This document shows positions 1 through 9,560 of a DNA stretch of 32,315 nucleotides, one piece after another (position 1 is the stretch's first letter; every line of letters begins with the position of its first letter). The position numbers were made by a program, and so were the translations under genes. The notes below the pieces were generated by a model. It was not told the DNA's origin. It ran no database searches and saw only the letters and a list, made by a program, of their open reading frames with translations. Source of the DNA: Flavobacterium sp. (GTDB lineage Bacteria; Bacteroidota; Bacteroidia; Flavobacteriales; Flavobacteriaceae); assembly GCA_010365135.1 (NCBI GenBank), contig JAAFGY010000018.1, positions 1 to 32,315 on the forward strand, given 5' to 3'.

Positions 1-200
1 CGGGTTTTTGTTGTGCAACTCAAAGATAATTTGAGATACAAAATTCAACCCTCTTTTTTGTATTTATTTTTTAAACGTTTAGGACGCTATTGATATTTTG
101 TTAATAAATTCTGCTTTTTACTGGATGCCCGTACTTTTGACTAAAATAAAATTAACTAAATTACATATTTTCAGCCGTTTATATAATTTAAACAAATACA

Positions 201-2744
201 ATGAATATGGGGAATAATCCTTCCGAAAATATAAAAAACCAATTAGAAATGTATCCCATCCTACTTGATAGGATACCGCAAGCCGTTGCTACCTTGAATA
301 AAGAGGGCGTTATCCTATTTTGTAATCCAAGTTTTGCAGATATGGTAAGTCTTTCAGCGGAGCAGGTGGTGGGAACAAAATTTCTCCAATATGTTGCGGA
401 TATTTCAAAAGCTGAATTTGAGGATTTGTATAAGAAATGTTTTAGCGGTCCCATAAAGGATGAAATCCATCTACAAGATAATGCGGATATAGTAATGCCC
501 GTAATCCTTTCTGCGAATACTTTTGAGCTGGGGAATGAACTTTTACTAAGTATTATTCTCACCGATGTTTCCGCCCGTAATAAGATTCAAAATGAATTGA
601 AAATCAAGTCCGAAGAACTTGAAAAAAAACTACTTCAATTACAAGAAAGTGAGGAACAATTCCGGCTGATTGTAGAAAATGTGAAAGATTACTCCATTAT
701 TATGCTCGATCCCGATGGAAATATTAAAACATGGAATAAAGGAGCAGAGCGGATTAAAGGATATACCTCCAATGAAATAGTAGGAAAGCATATTTCCATC
801 GTTTATACCCAAGAAGAACTCGAAACAAAAGAGCCCGAAACGAATCTGAAAATGGCCAAAAAACTTGGTCGGTATGAAAGTGAGGCATGGCGTTTGCGTA
901 AAGATGGTTCCACTTTTTTCGCGGATGTTATTATAACGTCTTTATATGATGCCAACAATAATTTTCGTGGATATGCAAAAATTACCCGAGATATTACGGA
1001 AAGAAAAGAAGCAGATGAAAAACTCAAAGACAGCGAAACGCAAATCCGAACCATTTTCAAATGCGCACCCGATGCCGTTACTGTTATTGATGATGCCGGA
1101 AATATTACCAAATGGAATCCCCGAGCAGAAACGATTTTTGGCTGGAGCGCCGAGGAAGTAATCGGCCAACCTCTTCACGAAATAATTGTTCCCGAACGAT
1201 TTCGTGAAGCACATTTCAATGGAATGAAGCGCTTCTTAGCCACCGGAAAAGGCTCTATTTTAAATAAGCCAGTGGAGATGCCTGCTCTTCGAAAAAATAA
1301 TTCCGAAATACAAATAGAGTTAAGCATCTCCAATTTTCAGTTCAAGAAAAAAGATTTTTTTATAGGCTTTCTAAAAGACATTACGGAACGTAAAATCGCA
1401 GAAGATAAACTAAAAGAAAGCGAAGAACGGTTTTTAAAAATATTTGCCAATAGTCCGGTTGCCACGACCTTGACTGAGATAAAAACCAATAAAATCGCCT
1501 TCGCCAATTCCCTTTTTTATGACACCTTTGGTTATCCCGAGGAAGAAGTTATAGGGAAGACGTCGGAGGAATTAAACTTGTTGGCGCCAGAGGAGTACAA
1601 CAGGATAGTATCAATCATCTTGGATTCTCTAGAGGAAAAACGTACTCTTGCTGAATTGCAGGCATTGAATATTGAAGAAACTGAAGCACTAGTCCTAAAA
1701 TTAAAGCAAGGAAATACCCTGAAAGATTTGGAGATTAATTATACCCGAAAAAACGGGGAAACATTTTATGCCCTTCTTTTTTATGAAGCTATCCGGATTG
1801 GTAATTCAAGCTATACGATAACGTCATATCAGGATATCACGGAGCGTAAAATTGCTGAAGATAAGGTAAAGCAAAAATCAAACGAGCTGGAATTCCTCAA
1901 TCAACAACTAGCCTTTAAAAATGAAGAAAGTGAAAAAAGAGCCACACAGTTAACGATTGCCAACAAGGAACTTATTTTTCAAATTCACGAAAAGGAGAAG
2001 AAAGACGCAGCACTAACTTCGGCAAATACCGATCTAAAAGAGAAAAAGGAACTGATCGCCCACAAAGACAGTATCTTGGCCATCCTCTCGCACGATTTAA
2101 GAAGCCCATTAGCCGGAATTATAGGAGCAGCACAATATCTACAAGACCATGTAGAAGAATTGAAGCCTGCGAAGAGAAAAGAGATTTTAACACTTATATA
2201 TGAAGCATCAATAAAAGAGTTGAATATGCTGGATTACTTAGTGGAGTGGGCTCGGATAAAATATGCATCGGATGTATTTTCTCCTACCCAAATCAAATTG
2301 TCTGATTATGTACAAAAAGTTTTTGATAGCTTAAAGGACACCGCTACCATGCACACTATTAGCCTTTATCAGGAAATAGAAGAAAATAGCACTGTTTTTG
2401 CTGACGAAAAAATGCTACTCTCCATTCTTCAGAATATTATTTCTAATGCGATCAAATATTCCCGCCCAGGTGGAAAAATCAAAGTTACCGCACTAGAGAA
2501 AGGCCACGAGATTGTTGTTGCAATAAAAGATACCGGAATTGGGATGTCTAAAGAAATACAGAAAAATATTTTCACCCCTCAAATAGACTCGTTGTCAAAA
2601 GAAAGAAAAGGGGGCAAAGGAGCTGGCATCGGATTGTTGCTGGTAAAAGGGTTTTTAGAAAAAAATGGCGGCTCCATCTGGGTTGAAAGTGAGGAAGGTG
2701 TGGGTTCTTCGTTTTATTTCACGTTGCCAATAGGAGCCATTTAG
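201..2744 (+). CDS. Four-PAS soluble sensor histidine kinase
   Basis: The 847-residue protein has four successive PAS domains at about residues 18-125, 150-268, 280-398 and 408-548; the last three each end in a DITERK-type PAC motif. A charged coiled coil (about 550-620) leads to a HisKA domain whose H-box SHDLRSPL puts the phospho-accepting histidine at 631. The HATPase domain has an N-box Asn at 749, DTGIG at 777-781 and a second glycine box GKGAGIG at 805-811. No transmembrane segment, signal peptide or receiver domain is visible, so it should sense an intracellular or redox-type cue and pass phosphate to a separate regulator. No response regulator is adjacent. The fourth PAS carries an extra helical stretch (about 475-515). 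It is separated from the PUL by 479 bases, so a link to glycan control is unproven. Confidence 0.93.
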   Translation: MNMGNNPSENIKNQLEMYPILLDRIPQAVATLNKEGVILFCNPSFADMVSLSAEQVVGTKFLQYVADISKAEFEDLYKKCFSGPIKDEIHLQDNADIVMPVILSANTFELGNELLLSIILTDVSARNKIQNELKIKSEELEKKLLQLQESEEQFRLIVENVKDYSIIMLDPDGNIKTWNKGAERIKGYTSNEIVGKHISIVYTQEELETKEPETNLKMAKKLGRYESEAWRLRKDGSTFFADVIITSLYDANNNFRGYAKITRDITERKEADEKLKDSETQIRTIFKCAPDAVTVIDDAGNITKWNPRAETIFGWSAEEVIGQPLHEIIVPERFREAHFNGMKRFLATGKGSILNKPVEMPALRKNNSEIQIELSISNFQFKKKDFFIGFLKDITERKIAEDKLKESEERFLKIFANSPVATTLTEIKTNKIAFANSLFYDTFGYPEEEVIGKTSEELNLLAPEEYNRIVSIILDSLEEKRTLAELQALNIEETEALVLKLKQGNTLKDLEINYTRKNGETFYALLFYEAIRIGNSSYTITSYQDITERKIAEDKVKQKSNELEFLNQQLAFKNEESEKRATQLTIANKELIFQIHEKEKKDAALTSANTDLKEKKELIAHKDSILAILSHDLRSPLAGIIGAAQYLQDHVEELKPAKRKEILTLIYEASIKELNMLDYLVEWARIKYASDVFSPTQIKLSDYVQKVFDSLKDTATMHTISLYQEIEENSTVFADEKMLLSILQNIISNAIKYSRPGGKIKVTALEKGHEIVVAIKDTGIGMSKEIQKNIFTPQIDSLSKERKGGKGAGIGLLLVKGFLEKNGGSIWVESEEGVGSSFYFTLPIGAI

Positions 2745-2840
2745 TCGCAATGATATCAGGAAAGTTCTTATAATAACAGTTCTTATGGCTCTGGCTTCTT
2801 CGGTTGTTGGGTCATTTTTTGCTTTTCAAAATCTCGTTCC

Positions 2841-2873
2841 AACCAGTCCCAATTTTTTGGGATGAAATTGGTT
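2841..2873 (+). terminator. Nested hairpin after kinase gene, possible terminator
   Basis: TCCCAA (2847-2852) and TTGGGA (2857-2862) pair around a TTTT loop, and AACCA (2841-2845) can pair with TGGTT (2869-2873) outside them. It lies about 100 bases after the kinase stop. There is no strong T-run afterwards, so a terminator role is only plausible. Confidence 0.35.
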
Positions 2874-3082
2874 TAATGTATTTTTCACCAAAATCGGATA
2901 TATCATTTTAAGGCTAAAGAATTCTCTACCCCTTTTTATAATAAACCTTCTGATTTTTTAATGAGTATTTTGATTAAATCATTAGCTAACCATTAATATG
3001 TCATTTTTTTTATTCTATTTATATGAATAACAAAAAATAATGTCAATTTTTATAAAAGGTTAGGAAAATAAAAATATATTCA

Positions 3083-3090
3083 TATATTTG
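3083..3090 (+). promoter_or_regulatory. Bacteroidota -7 element of susC promoter
   Basis: TATATTTG matches the TAnnTTTG -7 consensus known for Bacteroidota housekeeping promoters. It lies about 130 bases before susC. No good TTG -33 element is seen at the expected distance, so the promoter may be weak or activator dependent. The dyad at 3100-3117 begins 10 bases downstream, near the expected transcription start. Confidence 0.6.
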
Positions 3091-3099
3091 TCAAATGAA

Positions 3100-3117
3100 A
3101 CTGTGCAGGAGCACAGC
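3100..3117 (+). promoter_or_regulatory. Candidate operator 1 (TGTGC-N4-GCACA dyad) before susC
   Basis: CTGTGC (3101-3106), AGGA, GCACAG (3111-3116) form a perfect 6+6 inverted repeat with a 4-base centre. The same TGTGC-N4-GCACA pattern recurs at 15065-15080 and 18637-18652. Its position just after the -7 element suits a repressor site. The likely ligand is the LacI-type protein at 13994-15028, by inference. Confidence 0.6.
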
Positions 3118-3223
3118 ACAAAAAATTTAATTGAATTTTATAAGTATAAATTTCTTGAAATTTTCTAGGTGTTTATTTACAGTTTCAACAAACTAACTAA
3201 ATAATAACAAAAAAATTAACAAA

Positions 3224-6200
3224 ATGAAAAAACAATTTGCGTTTTTAATTTCATTTGCATTGTTGCTGTTTACTCAGATTATGAGTGCACAGAGTAGTAC
3301 TGTAAGTGGAGTAATTTATGATCAATCTGGAAAAACCATTCCAGGGGCGAATGTTGTCGAAAAAGGAACTACAAACAGTGGCGCTGCCGATTTTGACGGT
3401 AAGTATGTTATTAAGGTTTCAGGACCTAAAGCTGTTTTGGTTTTCTCAACTATTGGTTTTAGTTCCGCACAATTTACGGTTGGAGAAAAAAAATCGATTA
3501 ACGTTACCCTTCAAGACGAAGCTACTTCGTTAAAAGAAGTGGTAGTTGTAGGATATGGTACTGCAAAGAAAAAAGATTTGACAGGATCTATTGCTTCAGG
3601 AAATTTAAAACAATTTCAAGAAGCTCCTAACACCAATATCTTGCAATCATTAGGTTCTTTACCTGGAGTTGTTATTGGACAATCCAATCAAGCGGGAACA
3701 GACCCGACGATAAAAATTCGTGGACAAAATACATTAAGTGGAAACACTGGTATTTTAATAGTATTGGATGGTGCTGTATATCGTGGTAAATTCACAGATA
3801 TCAACCCTAAAGATGTTCAATCTGTAGATATTTTGAAAGATCCAAGTAGCAAGGCTATTTATGGTGCTCAAGCTGCCAATGGTGTAATGATGATTACAAC
3901 CAAAAAAGGTAAAAAAGGTTCTAAAACAGTCATTGATTATTCTACTTTTTATGCTATTCAGAATCCTATTAAAAACAGAAGAGTTTTGAAGAGAGCTCAA
4001 TTTGAAGAAATGGCTCGAACTGCAAATTTTAATGTCGGGACAGTGACAGGTTATCTTGCTCCTGATTACACGCTGCCTAATCCAAAATGGAATTACATAA
4101 GTAATAGTGGTGGAGCATTTACTACAGCTTTTATAGATTCTTGGAATAAAGGAACGGATTATGATTGGTATGGGGATGCAACTAATAATTCAATGTACAC
4201 TTTAGATCATAACTTAAGTTTGAGAGGAAGTACTGAATCGACCACCTTTTTTCTTTCAGGTGGATTTACCGAACAATTGGGTTGGGTAATTAATGACAAT
4301 TATCAACGTAAAAGTGTCAGAATTAATGTAGAAAATAAACCTAAAGAATGGTTAACCATTGGTGCTAATGCATTTGGTGCTTTTTCTGATCGTTCAGGAG
4401 TTTCTCCTGATTTGGTTTCATTGTCTGTAATGCATCCTGGGTCATCTCCATTTGATGCAAATGGGAATTATTTATTAAACCCTACAGGAGGGTCTACAAC
4501 AAATCCATTTTTGCAAGTAACTCAAGACGATCTGGACAAACAAAACAATGTTTCTTTGTTGCTTTATATAGCAGCTGACATACCAGGTGTGAAAGGATTG
4601 AACTACCGTATTAATTACAGTAATAATTACCGTTGGAATCAATATTATAGATCTAGTGTTTATAATACTGGATCTGCTTCAAAACAGAACCAAGCTACCC
4701 TAGATACTTCGCTTGATAATATTCTTAGCTATAATCGTCGTTTTGGTGCTGATGAGAAACACGGTGTAAATATCACAACGGTTCTAGGAAGTAACAAAGT
4801 GGATTATGAGGGAACAACTGCCAGTGCAACTCAATTTAGTAATTTGGCTTTGTCTTACAATAGTTTAGAACAAGGATTGCTTCCTAAAGTTTCATCCGAT
4901 GCTTGGGCAGAAGATTTTTTATCACAAACCGCTAGAGTTGTTTATGATTTTGATGGAAAATATTTTGTAAATGGTAGTATTCGTAGAGATGGTTACTCGG
5001 GTTTTGCAGCAAACAAAAAATGGGGAACTTTTCCATCATTTGGTTTAGGTTGGAACATTACTAAAGAAAAATTTCTTGCCAATGCTAAAAAGATTGATTT
5101 GATGAAATTGCGTTTTAGCTATGGTGAGAATGGTAATACCACTTCTAGATATAGCTCATTGGCACGTTTTTCTGCAGATACAGCTTCACAATATGTTTAT
5201 GGAGATGCGGGTACAACGGTAACGGGTATTAATCCATTATCTTTGGCTAATCCTGATTTAGGTTGGGAAACCACAGTGGGTTACAATTTAGGTTTGGATT
5301 TTGGTTTCTTTGACAACCGAATTACAGGTACTGTTGATGCATATCAATCCAATACAAAAGATTTATTATGGGATTTGCCTTTACCAGCCATTACAGGTTT
5401 TGGCAGCATTAAACAAAATGTTGGTGGTATCGAAAATAAAGGAATTGAAGTTTCTGTGAATTTTAATCCAGTGAGAACCAAAGACTGGGATTGGTCTTTC
5501 GGAATCAACTATGGTAAAAATGAAAATAAAGTTACTTCATTATTTGGAAAAGATATTGATGGTAATGGGGTAGAAGATGATTTGTTTCCTACAAATAATA
5601 ATGGGTCGGGAGGTTTGTTCATAGGTCGTCCAATAGGCACTATTTACCAATATGTTGAAGACGGAATCTATCAATTAGGTGATGTTGTACCTACAGGATT
5701 TAATGTTGGTGGATGGAAAATAAAAGATATTGCCGGAAACCCTGATGGTACCCCAGACGGAAAAATAACTGCCGCCGATAGAACTTTTATTGGCTCAACT
5801 CAACCAGATTATCAAATAGGTTTTTCAAATACTTTGAGATGGAAAAACTTTTCGATGAAGTTCTTTATCAATAGTGTTCAAGGTGGTATTGGAGAAAATA
5901 ACCCTTGGGCAGGTACTGCTGGTGGGAACGGAGCTTATGGAACGATTAGTAACATTGTTAACAATAATAGATACAATGACATCGATTCTTGGACACCTAG
6001 CAATCCTGGAGCCGAATTTGCTATGGCTGGTTCTACAACGGGTGGTGTAAATTTCACTCCTTACAGAGACAGAAGTTTTATTCGTTTGAATGATATTTCG
6101 TTTACTTATGAAATAGGGAATGATTTAATTAGTAAAACTCCTTTTGCGAGCATTAAGTTCTTTGTAAGTGGCAAGAATTTATACACTATCACAGATTGGA

Positions 6201-6322
6201 AAGGTTGGGATCCAGAAACAGGACAAGGTCTTATTGCTATTGGACCAAATCAAGCCAATGGTTACACCAGTGGTTTGCCTGTTATGAAATCGGTAAGTTT
6301 TGGTCTTGATATGTCATTTTAA
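3224..6322 (+). CDS. SusC/RagA-family TonB-dependent outer-membrane transporter
   Basis: The 1032-residue protein imports oligosaccharides through the outer membrane, powered by TonB. It starts with a signal peptide (cleavage near Ala22/Gln23), followed by a carboxypeptidase-regulatory-like beta domain (about 25-105, with the motifs SGVIYDQSGKTIPGANV and DFDGKY). The sequence EVVVVGYGT leads into the plug domain (about 115-225), and a long beta-barrel ends in an aromatic residue (SFGLDMSF), as outer-membrane barrels do. Length and architecture are normal for SusC. The SusD gene starts 19 bases later, so the two are co-transcribed. A candidate operator lies in its promoter region. The substrate cannot be read from the sequence; the neighbouring genes point to a uronate- and mannose-bearing glycan. 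Confidence 0.97.
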   Translation: MKKQFAFLISFALLLFTQIMSAQSSTVSGVIYDQSGKTIPGANVVEKGTTNSGAADFDGKYVIKVSGPKAVLVFSTIGFSSAQFTVGEKKSINVTLQDEATSLKEVVVVGYGTAKKKDLTGSIASGNLKQFQEAPNTNILQSLGSLPGVVIGQSNQAGTDPTIKIRGQNTLSGNTGILIVLDGAVYRGKFTDINPKDVQSVDILKDPSSKAIYGAQAANGVMMITTKKGKKGSKTVIDYSTFYAIQNPIKNRRVLKRAQFEEMARTANFNVGTVTGYLAPDYTLPNPKWNYISNSGGAFTTAFIDSWNKGTDYDWYGDATNNSMYTLDHNLSLRGSTESTTFFLSGGFTEQLGWVINDNYQRKSVRINVENKPKEWLTIGANAFGAFSDRSGVSPDLVSLSVMHPGSSPFDANGNYLLNPTGGSTTNPFLQVTQDDLDKQNNVSLLLYIAADIPGVKGLNYRINYSNNYRWNQYYRSSVYNTGSASKQNQATLDTSLDNILSYNRRFGADEKHGVNITTVLGSNKVDYEGTTASATQFSNLALSYNSLEQGLLPKVSSDAWAEDFLSQTARVVYDFDGKYFVNGSIRRDGYSGFAANKKWGTFPSFGLGWNITKEKFLANAKKIDLMKLRFSYGENGNTTSRYSSLARFSADTASQYVYGDAGTTVTGINPLSLANPDLGWETTVGYNLGLDFGFFDNRITGTVDAYQSNTKDLLWDLPLPAITGFGSIKQNVGGIENKGIEVSVNFNPVRTKDWDWSFGINYGKNENKVTSLFGKDIDGNGVEDDLFPTNNNGSGGLFIGRPIGTIYQYVEDGIYQLGDVVPTGFNVGGWKIKDIAGNPDGTPDGKITAADRTFIGSTQPDYQIGFSNTLRWKNFSMKFFINSVQGGIGENNPWAGTAGGNGAYGTISNIVNNNRYNDIDSWTPSNPGAEFAMAGSTTGGVNFTPYRDRSFIRLNDISFTYEIGNDLISKTPFASIKFFVSGKNLYTITDWKGWDPETGQGLIAIGPNQANGYTSGLPVMKSVSFGLDMSF

Positions 6323-6341
6323 TTTTTAAAATATAATAATT

Positions 6342-8039
6342 ATGAAAACAATATTTAATAAATTTTTAGTATTATCCCTTTTGATTGGGATGTTCGCATC
6401 TTGTGATGATGCAGTACTTGATGAAGTGCCTTTGGATTTTTATAGTCCTGAAAGTGCCTTTTCGGATGTGTCTGGTTTTGAAGCTGCTTTAACAGGACTT
6501 TATGCAAGAGAACGTGGGGTGTATTATAACGGAGGAGATGTCAATTTCTCGTTACTTTTTGGTACCGATACTTTTACAGAAGCAAGATATGTTGGTTTTG
6601 GTACGGATGAAAAAATTATCGATTTTCAAAAAGCATTTGCACCAACTAAATATGTTCCGAAATACTTTTGGGATGAAAATTATAAAGTTATTAGTTCCGC
6701 CAATGTAATTATTAAAGGGGCAGAAGTTTCCTCTTTACCTCAAGATAAATTAGCCCCACTTGTAGTGGAAGCTAAGTTTTTTAGAGCTAAAGCTTATCGT
6801 GATTTAGTGTATTTATATGGCGATGTGCCTATTTTATTAGAGCCAGTTACTACACGAAAAGATGACTTTGTGCGTGCTCCTAAAAAAGAGGTGTTAGAAC
6901 AAATGGTGAAAGACTTTCAGGAAGCAGCTGATAAATTGCCGTCTATTTCAGCAGTTAAAGATGGTAAGATTTCTAATATTGTTGCGTACCATTATTTAGC
7001 AGAAACCTTAATTTCATTAGGTAGAAATGCAGAGGCAGTAGTTGCTTTAAATAAAGTTATTGGAGATCCAAATGTGAAATTAATGACAGCTCGTTTCGGA
7101 AGACGTATTTCAGTATTTGGAAAAGATGTGTATTGGGACTTATTTCAAAGAGGCAATCAAAATCGTGCCAGTGGAAATAAAGAAGCCCTGTGGGTTGCTC
7201 AAATTCAAGAAGACGTACCAGGTGGACTTGTAGTTACTACTCAAAGGAATAATAATGTTTTAGAGCGTATGCACGTTCCCGCGGTTTGGTCACTTACGGA
7301 TCATAAAGGAAAAGCTGGTTTTCTAGGTAGAGCTTCCAATGATAATGTCGGTGGATTTGGAGTTTCTTTTTTGCAACCAACACCTTATTTGGATGCCACA
7401 ATTTGGCCTGCAGGTTATGTAGGAGATATGAGATGTAATAATGCCAATTTTATTAAAGATGCCATTTATGACAATCCTGCATCTCTGGCTTTTGGAAAAA
7501 GCATCAACGATCCGCTTTACCGTTCTACCAATCGTGGAACTACTCCAGCTGCTGGTTCATGGCGTTTTTACAAATGGTTTATAAAAGCCACTACGCCAGG
7601 AGATCATCCTACACTTATGATGGATCCAGCACAAATAAATGGTTTCAATCAAGGTGGCAGCGGAGGTACTTATCACGATATGTATTATCTACGTTTATCA
7701 GAATCTTTATTGTTAAGAGCAGAAGCCTATTTGAATTTGAGTCAACCTCAGAAAGCGGCTGATGATATTAATGTGGTTCGTAATAGAGCTTTAGCCACAC
7801 CAGTAACTCCTGGTGAAGTAACCATCGATTATATTCTAGATGAACGTGCTAGAGAACTTTGCTTAGAAGAGCAACGTTCAATTACACTTCGTCGTTTGGG
7901 TAAATTTACAAGTCGAGTTATATTGTATAACCCTTACTCTAAGCCTTTTGTTTTACCTTTTCATGAATTAATGCCTATACCTCAAAATACAATTGAGGCC
8001 AATTTAGGAGCTGTTATGAAACAAAATCCAGGTTATTAA
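6342..8039 (+). CDS. SusD/RagB-family surface glycan-binding lipoprotein
   Basis: The 565-residue protein would cap the SusC barrel and bind the glycan outside the cell. It has a lipoprotein signal with the lipid-accepting Cys at 21 (MFASC), followed by Asp-Asp, an acidic start typical of surface-exported lipoproteins. The SusD-like N-terminal part contains the usual early segment DEVPLDFYSPESAF. The C-terminal part has the conserved YYLRLSESLLLRAEAYLN helix and ends close to the motif LPFHELMPIPQNTIEAN, where SusD/RagB proteins typically carry their last conserved block. Length is normal. It is closely coupled to susC and followed by a strong hairpin terminator, so susCD forms its own unit. 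Confidence 0.96.
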   Translation: MKTIFNKFLVLSLLIGMFASCDDAVLDEVPLDFYSPESAFSDVSGFEAALTGLYARERGVYYNGGDVNFSLLFGTDTFTEARYVGFGTDEKIIDFQKAFAPTKYVPKYFWDENYKVISSANVIIKGAEVSSLPQDKLAPLVVEAKFFRAKAYRDLVYLYGDVPILLEPVTTRKDDFVRAPKKEVLEQMVKDFQEAADKLPSISAVKDGKISNIVAYHYLAETLISLGRNAEAVVALNKVIGDPNVKLMTARFGRRISVFGKDVYWDLFQRGNQNRASGNKEALWVAQIQEDVPGGLVVTTQRNNNVLERMHVPAVWSLTDHKGKAGFLGRASNDNVGGFGVSFLQPTPYLDATIWPAGYVGDMRCNNANFIKDAIYDNPASLAFGKSINDPLYRSTNRGTTPAAGSWRFYKWFIKATTPGDHPTLMMDPAQINGFNQGGSGGTYHDMYYLRLSESLLLRAEAYLNLSQPQKAADDINVVRNRALATPVTPGEVTIDYILDERARELCLEEQRSITLRRLGKFTSRVILYNPYSKPFVLPFHELMPIPQNTIEANLGAVMKQNPGY

Positions 8040-8058
8040 TATTTTAGAATTTAGTAAA

Positions 8059-8085
8059 AAAGCCCTGATTATTCAGGGCTTTATT
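8059..8085 (+). terminator. Terminator after susD
   Basis: AAAGCCCTGA (8059-8068) and TCAGGGCTTT (8073-8082) form a perfect 10-bp stem with a TTAT loop, followed by a T/A-rich tail. It starts 20 bases after the susD stop and separates susCD from the uronate operon. Confidence 0.85.
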
Positions 8086-8087
8086 AT

Positions 8088-8095
8088 TATATTTG
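8088..8095 (+). promoter_or_regulatory. -7 element of the uronate catabolic operon
   Basis: TATATTTG fits the TAnnTTTG consensus. It lies directly after the susD terminator and 49 bases before the uxaC start, so the uronate operon probably has its own promoter. No clear -33 element and no copy of the TGTGC dyad are visible here. Confidence 0.5.
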
Positions 8096-8144
8096 ATTTT
8101 AAAGAATAATCAAACAATCTAAGTTTTATTAATTCATTTTCTTT

Positions 8145-9560
8145 ATGCAAAATCCTGAGTTTCTTGGTCCAAATTATTTTCTATCAAATAAAATTTCGGA
8201 AGTTTTATATTATGATATCGCGCAACGATCACCAATAGTTGATTACCATAATCATCTGAATGTATCCCATTTGGCTACAAACAATACCTTTGTTACTATA
8301 GGCGAATTATGGGTATCAAACGATCCTTATAAACATCGGGCCATGCGTATCAATGGTATTCCAGAAAAATATATATCGGGTAATGCAACTGATAAGGAAA
8401 AGTTTTTTCAATGGGCAAAAACAGCACCAAAAACAATAGGGAATCCTTTGTTTCACTGGTCTTATATAGAATTAGAAAAAGTATTTGGGATAAAAACTAT
8501 TTTAACTGAATCAAGTGCCGAATTCATTTGGAACAGTTGTAATGAACAGTTACAAGATAGTAAATTTGCCGCAATTCCACTATTAGAAAACTGGAATATA
8601 GATACTTTATGTACTTCTGATTATTGGTTTGATGATTTGTCGTTACATAAAAAAGCTTCTAAACAAGCAAAATTTAATGTTTTTCCTTCTTTACGGTCCG
8701 ATATTGCCAACAATATCACTTTGTGGGGAAAATTTAATTTCATTGAAAATTTATCAATAATTTATCAGAAGGAAATAAATACACTTACTGATTTTCAATT
8801 AGCACTTCATAAACAATTACATCATTTTAATGAAAATGGTTGTAAATTGTCTGATCATGCTCTTGATGCAGGTTTTGTATTTGTTCCTACTTCTGAATCT
8901 GTAGCCGCTCCACTTTTTAAAACTTGGATGGACAATCAATCATTGACAAATTCAGAAATTATTCAATTACAATCCTATATATTGACCTTTCTCGGAAAAG
9001 AATATGCAAAATTAGGTTGGACTATGCAGTTGCATATTGGGGCACAACGACATACGAGTTCCAAGCTGCGAAAAGTAGCTGGATCATCTGGAGGGTTTGC
9101 AGGAATTGGTAATGCCACTGATATTGCAAGTATTTGTTCGTTTTTTGATATTTTGGATTCTGAAGATGGTTTGCCAAATGTAATTTTATATACATTAAAC
9201 CCTACTGATAATCAAAGTTTTGCTACTTTAACTGGGTCATTTTCTCAAGATGGAAAACCTGGCAAAATCAAGTTTGGTCCCGCTTGGTGGTACAACGATC
9301 ATTTTGACGGAATAAAAGATAATTTGCTTTCTATCGCCAATTATTCTTTATTAAGCAAATTTGTAGGTATGACTACCGATTCCAGAAGTATTTTGTCGTT
9401 TTCTAGACATGATTATTTTAGGCGAATTTTATGTAGTATCATAGGGAAATGGGTAAATAAAGGGTTGTTGCCCAATGATATGGATTTATTAAAGGAATTA
9501 ATAACAGGAATATGCTATACCAATAGCAAGCAAATGATATCCAATGGAAAAGAGTACTAA
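8145..9560 (+). CDS. uxaC: Glucuronate isomerase (uronate isomerase)
   Basis: The 471-residue cytoplasmic enzyme interconverts D-glucuronate and D-fructuronate (and usually galacturonate and tagaturonate), EC 5.3.1.12. It belongs to the amidohydrolase-fold UxaC family. Visible family motifs are DYHNHL with His35 and His37 as likely metal ligands, LHIGAQR near the centre, FGPAWWYND, and near the C-terminus TDSRSILSFSRHDYFRRIL. Length matches the family (about 470). It is the first gene of the operon. Its last 17 bases overlap the start of the next gene, which implies translational coupling. It implies that a saturated hexuronate reaches the cytoplasm, not only an unsaturated lyase product. Confidence 0.95.
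   Translation: MQNPEFLGPNYFLSNKISEVLYYDIAQRSPIVDYHNHLNVSHLATNNTFVTIGELWVSNDPYKHRAMRINGIPEKYISGNATDKEKFFQWAKTAPKTIGNPLFHWSYIELEKVFGIKTILTESSAEFIWNSCNEQLQDSKFAAIPLLENWNIDTLCTSDYWFDDLSLHKKASKQAKFNVFPSLRSDIANNITLWGKFNFIENLSIIYQKEINTLTDFQLALHKQLHHFNENGCKLSDHALDAGFVFVPTSESVAAPLFKTWMDNQSLTNSEIIQLQSYILTFLGKEYAKLGWTMQLHIGAQRHTSSKLRKVAGSSGGFAGIGNATDIASICSFFDILDSEDGLPNVILYTLNPTDNQSFATLTGSFSQDGKPGKIKFGPAWWYNDHFDGIKDNLLSIANYSLLSKFVGMTTDSRSILSFSRHDYFRRILCSIIGKWVNKGLLPNDMDLLKELITGICYTNSKQMISNGKEY

Larger units (their letters stand above)
2745..3223 (+). other. Intergenic region with susC promoter and leader
   Basis: This 479-base AT-rich gap contains no convincing gene. Its first part holds a hairpin (2841-2873). 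Its last 150 bases hold a TATATTTG element, a dyad of TGTGC/GCACA type and a leader of about 120 bases before the susC ATG. The leader has runs of A and no Shine-Dalgarno sequence, as is usual in this phylum. Confidence 0.7.

Noticed and set aside
19..35. CTCAAA/TTTGAG hairpin at the left edge
   Set aside because: The stem is short and has no T-run; it may be the end of an unseen upstream gene but nothing else supports a terminator or operator.
188..562. 124-residue reverse-strand open frame at the kinase start
   Set aside because: It is covered by the first PAS domain of the kinase and has no homology-like motifs.
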